A model generated the notes under the pieces. The model searched no databases. It was not told where the DNA came from and worked only from the letters and a program-made list of their open reading frames with translations. A stretch of DNA of 64,000 bases from Ctena decussata (lineage: Eukaryota > Mollusca > Bivalvia > Lucinida > Lucinidae). Where the stretch lies: NCBI GenBank assembly GCA_963989385.1, contig OZ022502.1:15859001-15923000 (forward strand), given 5' to 3'. Positions 47,048 through 58,500 of this stretch are shown here, piece after piece. Position 1 is the stretch's first letter, and each line of letters opens with the position of its first letter. A program made the position numbers and the translations under genes.

Positions 47048-47164
47048 AAACTCTTATTCTTGCTCTCAAGGGGTATAAAACATAATTATGCGTAACATGT
47101 ATCAACCCTAGTTACGTCCCTGTGCACCACCATTTTTTCCGTCGCCTTTATGAAGAGGAACAGC

Positions 47165-47360
47165 TTTCGTGGCTTACTGTTTCCTTTTTTATCCTGAAAC
47201 GCATCCCAAACGGGATCAACTTTTAAAGGAAAGAATTTGCTCCTATAGTAGCAAATCCTTTGTTTGCTCCTAGAGGAGAAAATCCTTTAAGAGTTTCCCC
47301 CCTTTGAGAAGGGAGGCAAAGTGTAAATAGCAGAGTTGCCTTTCCTGAAAGTGTTCACCT
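47165..47360. repeat. TTGCCTCCCTTCT hairpin family, copy 4
   Basis: GATCAACTTTTAAAGGAAAG...TTTGCTCCT...AGGAGAAAATCCTTTAAGAG, ending in the inverted GAGAAGGGAGGCAAA. Confidence 0.65.
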
Positions 47361-47524
47361 TTAACAACAATCTTTCATACAATCTGTGGCAGACCCATTA
47401 TTGGAATGGGATGTACTGTATAAATGATTGCCTAGAAACGGACTTCTGTGAGTGTTATCTTGACTGGCATTGGTCTAGAGATAACTTCAGCCACCAACAT
47501 GCATACATCCCATAGGTCACCATC

Positions 47525-47586
47525 TACGCAAGCCAAGGGTACTAAGTCCACTTACAAAGTAGACTTAGTACCCTTGGTTTGCGAAG
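47525..47586. repeat. Short palindrome, ~62 bp
   Basis: CGCAAGCCAAGGGTACTAAG mirrored by CTTAGTACCCTTGGTTTGCG with an 18-bp centre. Confidence 0.85.
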
Positions 47587-47589
47587 ATG

Positions 47590-48090
47590 ATAGGTCGGTC
47601 ACAGGGCATACGTTTTTTAAATCGCTGAAAATATATATGTAAGATTTTCAAGACATACTTTCTTTCATATTTAAATTTAAGCTAAATAGGAGAAATAATT
47701 GCATATACAACGTTTGGTTGTCTCAGTCATATAAATCATATAATAAAAAATATTTATTAGAACATCCGCTGTGCAATTTCAATGACTTTTACATGTAAGT
47801 GGAATCATACAATAAGTATAAGAGGAATTAACATGCTAATTTAGGAGCATTTTTTTTTTCTTTTTAAGAGTAGATCCCATTTTATAACGCTAAAGTAGAT
47901 CCCATTTTATAACGCTTCGTTTTCCAGAGAAGCAAACAGGAAGTCACAAAAGTTGTTTTCCTTTGTCAGAATAGCGTAAAAACATTGAGATGTACCAAAA
48001 CACCTGAACTCCAATGAGCTTTAATGGTCTGAAATAACGCATTTCAACCACACGTGCACCAATTATCATTTAATGCAAAGCGATACATAT
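47590..48090. other. No recognisable gene
   Basis: AT-rich; contains a short direct duplication GTAGATCCCATTTTATAACGC (about 47872 and 47895). Confidence 0.4.
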
Positions 48091-48361
48091 TGAGCCGCGA
48101 CACGACAGAACCAACAAAGTGGCATGTGTGCAAAGCGAAGACTCTGTTCAACCTGGGCAGTCTTATTAGAGTCTTTGCTGTGCACTAAAAGGGTAGCTTA
48201 GGGCCTAAGCTACCTCCATTGTAATAGCAAAGACTCTGATCAGACTGGGCTCATACCACTTTGTTGGTTTTAGTAGTATTTCAATTCTCATATCGACGTT
48301 GCCCCCGCACCTCAGCGGAACGAATCCATACCCGCAGTATTTTTTGTCGTGTCCCGGATCA
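48091..48361. mobile_element. GAGCCGCGAC palindromic element with a short insert
   Basis: TGAGCCGCGACACGACAGAA on the left. Near the right end about 65 bp (TTTCAATTCTCATATCGACG...) are inserted; the same segment is found at about 50390-50450. Confidence 0.75.
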
Positions 48362-48379
48362 TTTATAACACAATGAAAT

Positions 48380-48720
48380 ATGAGCCGCCTCACGAGAAAC
48401 TATCCTTGTGGCAAGTGCAAACGATGGAGACAACAAGGCCCGGAGGTTATAAAGCTTGAGTACATTCTCAAACTCAAAATAAAGCACACTGATTGGCTGC
48501 TTCCGAGCAGCCAATCAGTGTGTTTTATTTTGAGTTTGAGATTATACTCAAGTTTTATAACCTCGGACCCAGATTGTGCATTCGCATAGATTGACTTTAA
48601 TCTTCGTCTTCCACAAGATCCATAGAGATTCTTGTCGCAAAAAGGAAGACTCAGATCAGCATGTACGGATGCACAGGGTGATCTGAGTCTTCGCTGTTTG
48701 CATAGGTCGTAAGGTCCCCT
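48380..48720. mobile_element. Fragmented GAGCCGCGAC element split by a palindrome
   Basis: Left scrap TGAGCCGCCTCACGAGAAAC and a right portion with CAGATCAGCATG...GTGATCTGAGTCTTCGCTG, separated by the palindrome at 48438-48571. Confidence 0.55.
48438..48571. repeat. Near-perfect 134-bp palindrome
   Basis: GGCCCGGAGGTTATAAAGCT mirrored by AGTTTTATAACCTCGGACC. The centre is CACTGATTGGCTGCTTCCGAGCAGCCAATCAGTG. Confidence 0.88.
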
Positions 48721-48786
48721 ATCTTGTGGTTTGGTTCTGCGATGAAATGGAAGTAAAGTTTATGGAATATAAAATGGAAGTAAAGT

Positions 48787-48871
48787 TTATGGAAGACTTG
48801 ATAAATCCCTCTTAGGAGCAACACCAGTGGGTCTTTCTTCTGCCTTGGCCTTTTCTTCAAACAACAAAATT
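48787..48871 (-). CDS. AIF1: AIF-1 exon 6 (C-terminus)
   Basis: Acceptor TTTTTGTCTTTCTTCAG|A, then [20 protein letters not shown] and RDLSSLP, stop TAA at 48787-48789. The stop region (GTAAAGTTTATGGAA) is directly duplicated just downstream, at about 48751-48765. Confidence 0.94.
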
Positions 48872-51800
48872 CTGAAGAAAGACAAAAATAAGTAAGTATG
48901 TAGTATACGAGACATACGCATGTACAACTGAAATGCCATCCTTGTAACATCCTTGCCAGAACACGGAATACTTCGTTATTTGTGAAGGTCTACACTGATG
49001 AGGTTAGTATGAAATAATTATGCATGAAGGGGAGACAATCGACAAACTTTGGATTATCTCTTCGTATAGGTGCACAATCAATGGTTGATTGATAACTTTA
49101 TTTCCTCCAGGACTGGAGAGCAAAAACATGACAAATATTTACAAACATGACAAGAAATAAAACCATGCCACAAACAAATAATACATAGAGAAACATTCTC
49201 CCGAATTAAGAATAGCAAAGTTGCATCCCCTGAAATGATCGATTTCAGGATGTAGAATAATTGTGACAACTGATACCTGTCTTTACTGATCATAAATACT
49301 TAACATAATCTTGTTTTATTCCAACATTTTAATTAGAAGAAAAACTTTTTACAAAGGGGAACAACTTTTCGCATGGCCTTCTGTCAAATCAATTTTAAGT
49401 CGGTTACATTTTTCAGTCCGATAGTTTTGAGTGTGCCTTGTTTACTAGATAAAATAAATTAAAAAGCATCACAAAAGTTAAACCCACTTTCTTAAATACT
49501 CCTTTAAGAGTGGTAATAACCATCAAAATATCTGACTCCAGTTGTTCAAAGCATCGTTAGCCGAACAGGCTCATTAAGAGGTCAACTTGTCAAGTGTTTT
49601 ACGATTTTATGACCAAACACACTGATATTTTTGTTAAAAATGTGAGGCAAAAGCTTCTCACATTTTTTCAACAAAAACTTTCAGCGTATTTGAAATATTA
49701 TCGTTTGAAATTACGAAACGTTAACTAACGAAGTCGTTAGTTTTGAACAACCGGGCTATGTGCTTTTATTAACAAACAGCTTCTTTTGTAGACAGGTCTT
49801 GCATATGGTGCGGGAAGGGCCGTAACTAATGTTGTTAGAACTTGTAGCCCGATCCATTTGCTTGTATTTGACTTTATAAGCAAAAAATGTTTAAGTCAGG
49901 TCCGATACATTTTAAATCATGCTGTATCACTCCAAACACAATGCAAAAAAAATAAAATATACTTACAATTTTAATACTGAAGTTTTAGGACCACACATCA
50001 TTGCTATGAAATCTCTGTAACAAATCGTTCCTTTCCCTGTTTTGTCAATTTCTTTAATCATTTTCTTCATCTCAAGATGTGTCTTAGCTTGACCTAGTTT
50101 TTCCAACATTCGTTTTAGACCCATTAAATCTGAAACGAAGTTATTTTACTTCATTGCATGCAGTGCTACGAAGAGACAGAGTTCTAGATAAGAGGCAGTA
50201 TTTGGTGATAATTAGGGATAATTTTTGTTAATTCTGCATAAAAACATATGTTGTGACCCATCATCTGAAGGGGTCACAACATATGGTTTCGATGAGAAAT
50301 AAAAAAAATTATCCTTAATTATCATCAAATACTCCCTCTATCTAGAGCTCTGAGAGACCGGATTAAAAATCATCATCATCATATTTTCAATTCTCATATC
50401 GACGTTACCCCCGCACCTCAGCGGAACGTATCCATAGCCGCAGTAACGGGATTAAAAATGACATACTAGTGAACTTTTACGTCGGTCAGATTTTAAACTC
50501 TATCGGTTATAATAATTTGGGGACAAGTTTTATCCTGGACTTTGATTCGTTTTCTCTGCACATTGTTTGATGGTGCTTTATATTTATACCAAGTTTTGTG
50601 GAAATATCTTCGTCAGAATTAAAGTTAGAGAGTGGAACAATTTCTATATTGAAAATTACACAGGGGCATACTTCTGTAAAAACAGAAACGAAGTTACTGT
50701 TCTTATTCTCTGCACATTGTCTAATAATGCTTTGTATAATTTTTACAAAATTTCATCAAAATATCTTTGACAGTTTTAAAGCTATAGTTTATACTTAAAA
50801 GGAGCACAATCTAATGAAAATTGAAGATGAAGTTATGGTTCTTATTCTCTGCACATCATCTGATAATGTTTTACAGTTGTGCCAAGTTTTGTGAAAATAT
50901 CTCAAACAGTTTCAGAGTTATGGAGCAGACACGATTTCCGTACTAAAAATTACAAAGGGGAATAATTCAGTAAAATATAGGTAGAGTTACAGTCCCTTTT
51001 CTCTGCACATCGTCTGAAGATGCTTTACATTTGTACTAAGTTTCGTGAAAGTATCTCTAATGGTTTTAGAGTTATGGAGCGGACACGATTTCCGCACTTA
51101 ACATTTCAAACGGGCGTAATTCAGTACAAACTGTAGGTCGCGTTATGGATCTTTCTCTCTGCACATCGTCTGATGATGCTTAACATTTGTAAAAAGTTTC
51201 GTAAAAATACCTCAAACGGTTATAGAGTTATGGAGCGGACAAGAAATCATCACGGACGGACAGACGAACTGATGGACGGACAAGGTGATTGCTACAGGGC
51301 CTCCGCAGACTTCGTCTAGCGGGGCCCTTATGATCACTGTACGCATAATTTTTCTGTTCGCTGACACCATTTATAGTGACGCTAGATTTCCTTACCTATA
51401 TTTCCGTCGTCATCTTTGTCAAACTCCAGAAACTTGGCTGGAAGAAAGAAAATAAGTAAACAAGAAATATCTTTAAAAAATATTCGGCTTAGATTAAATA
51501 GAAGTGTGTATTGTTATATGTATGAGTCAGGTACATGTAAGATATCGAATATGCTGATCAGATTGTACAGATGCGCATGTTGATATGCATATTTGTTGTT
51601 GGTGTTGCGGTTTCGATTTCGGAAATGCTGTTGAATTTTGATAGGAGTCTATCTGTGTTGCAAATAACACTGAAGATTGGTTGGCTGACCGCCCCACAAG
51701 TAACCTTAAAAGTGTGGCTAAAATTTGCGTTTTATATCTAGTGTGATAAAATTTGCGATCAAGTGGCAGCCATTCTCGTTTAAGTTGCAGGCCCCTTCAC

Positions 51801-52527
51801 GTAATAGGAGATAACGGGAATCCCCGGAGTGACGTCATCGGATGATCACGTGGGTAGATTGGTTGGCAAAAAGATAGCGACAGACAGTGGTCTTCTATGG
51901 GATTTTGCTGAAAATTAACTTCTGAAATGCGTAAAATATAGTTTAGAAAGCTGCGAATAAATAGAAACCGATAAAACCAGTGCAAATATTGTTTTAATCG
52001 CTTGTCGCGCGAAAAAAGAGAGTTATTTAATATTATTTAAAGTTATTTAATTACTCGACATACATTGACTCGCTTCGGAACAGGACTTTTTCTCTTAATA
52101 ACTTTGAATTAAAAAGAAAAATAAATAAATGAAATAAAAATACAATAACTCGGAGGTCCTAAAGATCAGTATTTTAACCTTTAAACCTTTTCGACAATCA
52201 AGGTGATTAGTAAATATAACACGGTTGATAGAAAATGAAAGACAATAAAATATAGAAACTTGTATCCAACGAGAAGTAAGACAAAATTAATAGACACATG
52301 TTGATGATTTAGGGATAAGTTACTGATAAAAGATAAATAAGTAAATGAATTTATATTCATGACTGCGATTCAAAAGAGAATGTTATAAAACGGTAAAGGA
52401 TAATATACACGTATAAGCAGAGAAATTTCTGTTTTGAAATTACTATCAGTAATTACCACATTATTTAGTCCCAGGCCGAGCTCATGACATCTGAACAACA
52501 AATTCACTCTGTCTGTTTCTCTTTCTG

Positions 52528-52561
<34 letters not shown>

Positions 52562-55500
52562 GGTTTGATAAAACGGTAATGGATAATATATAAACAGAGA
52601 ATCTTCTCTGTTTTGAAATGCAGTAATTACCATAGTATTTAGTCCGAGCTCATGACTGCTCTCTCTCTCTCTCTCTCTCTCTCATTGTTTGCTCATTACA
52701 TTTTATCAGCGGACAAGCAAATAAATATTAAAATATCATAGATTATAATAATCGCGTTTTATTTGATATTTAACGTTAGCCACACCGCCAAAAACAGCTG
52801 GTTATATTACACAAGTTAATATGACATTGTCACTGTAGGAAACCCGCGGCGTCCTTTGAAATATGATAATTAAAGACATTCCTTATCGAAAGATCCGCTG
52901 AATACCGGATACATTCATTATAAACAATAAACAACCGGTTTAATTTCAAAATGTACACCAGATACAGACACATTTTTAGGAGTATCCATGCTAAAACGTA
53001 CATCTAAAAGCACTTCGTGTGGAACCAAATTAGGAAAGAGAACAGAACAATATTTCACACTAAAATACCAACATTTCTCAGCGTTATCATTTATATAAAA
53101 ATATGCACCATAATGCGCAAAAAACACGGCATGATGAATTACATAGTTTAACATCACCCAATAAACGTTCAATATAGCGTGATTGATTATCGACTTTTTG
53201 CCAACCAGTGTGGGGAATACCTTGGAAATCCTTATCGATGACGTCACCGCGTTTTCTCCTATTGTTTCGTCATAGATTTCGGACACAGACCGTTGCTGTG
53301 AACAGCGAAGACTCTGGTCGGACTGAAAATGCGCAGGTATAAGTATCTGCTGTTCGAACTCGATTATGTCCTAAGACTCCTTTTCAGTGAGTCATACTAA
53401 ATACCGCAAGGTTGCACAAGGTACCGCGAGGAAGCACAAGGTACCACAAAGTAGCACCACACTGTTAAAAAAAATATCCGTAGATTTTACGGCATAATAA
53501 CTACTGGTTAGGAGCGTACAGTACATGTGCCCCGTTGTCCGATATGTATAGTGGACATATCTTTGTTGTTATGACCTTCAAGGTGTGTTGGTGTGAAATG
53601 TGTTTTCTTTTATTGTTTGGATTTAAACCACTTGGTAAGATTGTTTTATCTATTTATCTTTTCCATAATGGTCGTCTTTGGAGATGGCTAGATGTTGCTT
53701 TCTTTGGTCGAAACCTATATTTTCATCTGCAAATCACTGTTTTTTGTAATAGATCGACCAAGTTTGCGTTGTAATTCAAAAACAGCGTTAGTTTATCCCT
53801 TTTTAAGATAGATGAATAATTAATCAAGAGATTTACTCATGATAAATATCATGTAAGTACAGGGCGAAACCACACGACAAGCAAGACTGAGCATCCCCAA
53901 ATTTTCTGACTGTGTGGGATGTCTAACTGAGAATCAGTTTTGCGACATACGATACAGAATAGTTTTTGACCCCTCCATCGTTTTCTTCGAAAATAATTTG
54001 AAACTAGTTGCCCTAACATAGCATGATATCTAACAAGATTAATTAATCCTGAACCGAAATACACTATAAAATATTTGTAATGCAGATTCGGCAGAGGCTT
54101 ATGAATTACTCACTGAGTAGTTATAAACCTCTGAGATTCGGTTGTTTCGTGTAGAATTGATGGCTAAACTTGAAGAAATGGTACCAGTGCAGCTTTCGAA
54201 ATCGAAAGTAGAACTGTGATTTTCTAAAGATAAATGTGGAAATAAAGCACATCATAACAAAATACAGAAAATCAAGGAGGCAGGTCGAAAAGACCTGTAG
54301 TTATGCTTGTCGAACTAGCGATACTATCCATACTTAATGATTTTAAAACACAAAAATAAATAATTCTGAAAATTACCCGACATACTGGGACAAAGATGCT
54401 CGCACTATACAGATCGGTACTACGGGTCACTTGTACTGTACGCTCCCAACCAGTGTAACTGGCAACCAGCTGTCAGTCCATACCTTTATAGTGTTGAAGG
54501 TCAATATGACCAAAACAACACCTGTTCTATTCTATCCTACTCTGCTTGATAGTTCCTGCAATTTTTACGACCGCCCGTAAAATAACGGGAAATGGACTAG
54601 CAGCTGGTTTCCAGTTATTCTACTGTAAAATCTAGGAGCGGCTGTAGTGTAGTGGATAACACTCCAGACTACCAATCCAGGGGTAGCAAGATCGATCCCT
54701 CGCTTCTCCGGTCTTTCGGATGAGACTTTAAACCGAGGTCCCGTCTCCATATGACCTCGTTGTTGGTGGGACGTTAAACCCCGAGTTCACTCACTCACTC
54801 ACTACTGTAAAATCTACGGATTTTTATAATGACTGCAGCATACCAATAGGTATTGAGGCCCAAAGTTCTACTCAAATGGTTAAAATAAAACTTTTTTTTT
54901 TCATAAAACCTTCTCAGTGTACCAGGTGCTACCATGCGATACCTTATGCCTACCTTGCGGTACCTTGTGCTACCTTGCGGTACCTTGTGCTACATTGTAG
55001 TATTTAGTATGACCGTTTCAGTTGCACGGTTCGAATCTTACACTCTTACCTTTATAACTTGCCAGTTTTTCGTCCAGATCTTCAACCTCATCGTAATCCT
55101 TGTCTTCTCGAATCTCCTGAAAAAAAAAATGAAATGGTACATGTACAGTGGCTCCTCTTTATAGCAACGGCATTTCTTCCAAAATATTTTGGCGTTAAAC
55201 CGAATTTGCTGTTATAAAGAATACAGATTTTGGACGATAAAGCCATTCCGTGCATATCAAAATGACGTTATAAAGAATTTCCGTTGTAAAGAGGGTTGTC
55301 TGTATACATTTTAATGGATGGATGGATGGATTAGGGTTTTACGGCCAATTCAACAGTATATCAGACCTATGGTTACTAGGGTCATGATGGTGGTGAGATC
55401 AAACTAATCCAGAGGCTACAGAAGAATCAGGACCTGGAGCGAGCTCTACCTATGACCTCAGCATTCTGAGTCTAACCTTCGATGTATAAAATTTGTTTTG

Positions 55501-58500
55501 GAATATTGCCATAAATATTCTATGTATTAGGAAAGACAGTTTTGAGCACACAGCGCAAACACAATTCAGCCTGCTAAGGGTTTACACTGTTTGTCATTCC
55601 ATCTGCGGCAGCTTTATTTTCACTCGCATTTGAATTTGCTGTGTAAAGATTCTGATCTAGAAATAAATTGTCTTTTGATAATGCTACCGGACAATGCCTT
55701 TGCAGTTTGGGTAATGTAAAAAATTAACTGGTCTGAAAGAGACGGCAACAAAATTAGAGGCAGTTAAATGTCCAGGTATATCGGTAAGGATAGCTCCATA
55801 CTGATCCAAGGACCTTTAAGTCTAAAGGCCCTCAGGCTATCCGGCCCAATGTGCCTGGATCGCGACACCATACGTGCACTTAATAGATAAATATACTATG
55901 AACCTGATTGATTCGTTCGAGAGCTTCTTCTTCGGGATCGGCTTTTATTCCATAATTCTTTGGAGCTGAAAAAGGAGTCGATCAGGTTTAACTACGAAAA
56001 CAAAAAGATGTTCATACATATGGGGTGCAGTTTTCTGTTTATTCCCTATTAATAGATATCCATTATTTGATCAATGGATGTCCGAATATGTGGTGTCCAT
56101 AATTCAGCTCATTTATTGATGTCATAAATTCGAATAACTGATATTGAAAAAGAGATATCACAATTTCGATTGATGTATAGCTATAACTGAGTCCGATTTA
56201 TGGATATCACTAAATCGAGTCACGTATTGATTTCATTAATACGAATTTTGGATATCCTTAAATGGAATGTTTATCTATAAATGGTTTGAATATCGATATC
56301 CTTAATACGATTTGTGGATATCCCTAATTTGAATGTGATATCAATAAATCGGGCCGAATTATTGATAATTATAATTCGAATTATCGATATCCATAAATCA
56401 ACACAGAGCAGTCGTCTTTTTAAAACTTATCATTGCAGACATAAATTATTGATATCCATAATTCTAATTAGTGATGTCCTTAATTCGGTCGAATTGTTGA
56501 TATCCATAATTTGAAATATGGATATCACTAATTCGAATAATGGTTATCTAATAATCTAAATAATTAACTGATATTACTTATTCAAATGACGGATATCACA
56601 TTCGAATTATGGATGTCACTACTTCGACTTCGATATCCATAAATGGGCAGAATTATGGATATCCATATTTGAATTATGGATAACCATAAACCAAATCAGT
56701 GATATCCATAAATCATTCAGATTATTGGATATCCATAATTCGAATTGTGGACAAATCGAATTATGGATATCCATAATTTGACTTTTGACTTATGGATATC
56801 ACTTATTCGAATTATGGATATCACTTTTTCGAATTTTTGATATCCACAAATAATTATGGCTATTGATAAATAAGGAATAAATAGTAAAACGGACTCAAAC
56901 ACACGCCATATTGAACTTAGACTAGAAACTGGATTAAGAGTCTCTGATAAAAATCAGCATGGGTTCTACAGGGCTCGCAACAGATAAACAATTTTATTCT
57001 CCTGCATTCTGAGACGACCAAATTTGATCTAAAACTTGACATTAACCCATTGTTGACTAATGGATTTGTCTATCCGTATCATTTGGATGAGTCCATTTCT
57101 AGTTTTAGGGGTTTCTGGTGACTGTTTTCAATTTAATTGTATTTTGCATAAAAATTCCAGAAAACAAACAGTGATGAACCTGATCAGACGCGAACCTGAT
57201 CAGACGCCGCGTTCTGCGGCGTCTGATCTGGGTCCGCACTGTTTGCTTATGTCCCCAAAACGGGTTTCCAGTCTGAAAAGGGTTAAACGTTTTGGAATTT
57301 GACAAGTTTAACAAATGATATGTCGAACTCTGGAGTTGAGACTTCAAATAAGATCTTAGGTTGTAGTGCTGCGGTATCATATACCAAGCAATTTGATGCA
57401 GATCTTCGCGCATCCATATATGAGCCGCGACACGAGCAAACCAACAATGTGGTTGTGCGCCCAGCGCAAACTTAGATCAGACTGGGCATCCGCCCAGTCT
57501 GATCAGCGTCTTCGCTGTCCGCACAGAGGTAGCTTAGAACCTTAGCTACCCTTTAAGCGCTTAGCGGAGAGTCTGATCAGACTGGGTGGATACCCAGGCT
57601 GATCTAAGTCTGTGCTGGGCGCATAACCACTTTGTTGGTTTTCTCGTGTCGCGGCTCATATATAGTCGTACATGTAAATTTACTTTCCATATACAACCAT
57701 TATACTTATCTTGTCAATGAAAATACTATCCCTCTATCTTACAAACGCGGAAGTTAGACATGCTGTCTGAAGTAAAAAAAAAAAATGTACATTTTGGTGT
57801 TGCGTTTATTTATAGCTTTAAAATAATAATGTAAACACTATTTCAAATATTAGTACCGTTTCGGTTATATAGTGCAGAAGGTCTTGAGTTCGAATTCCGG
57901 CTTGGGTCAACTGGCGGCTGGAAAACTCTCTCTGTGTCAACCCTGCAGTAAATGGGTACCTTTTTTGAATCAGGGAAGGATACGGCAGCGAAAGGAGAGG
58001 GAATGGGCTCCGCCTTTCATATGCTGTGCCCAAGAAACAGAGCGCCTCTAGCCCCCACTGCCCCTATGGCCACTAGGCTATAAGAAACCTTTACCTTTAC
58101 TATAGTTTCCACAGTCTGAAATCTGCTCAAGGCGATTAAAACTCGTTTCATTGAGAAATACCAAAAACCTGCATTGTGGAGCCGAGATTGCCAACCCATG
58201 TATGATGATTCATATATATTTCAATCAAAGAAAAGGCAAAAAAATTACATTGGCTTGTTACCCACAATCCTTTAGGTGGTTCATCGCCCATGTTTTTGTT
58301 TTTCAGTATTTGTATCGTGTATCCCGTTTAGACCAAAGTTCTATTTTGCTAAAAAATACATGCACTACCTAAAGGTAATTAATATAAAGTTGCATTTTGA
58401 CCATATCAGGATACAAGAAAATTGAGCCGCGGCGACACAACAAAACCAACATATGCACCAGGATTAAGATCAGCCTGTGCATCCGCTCAGTCTAATCAGA

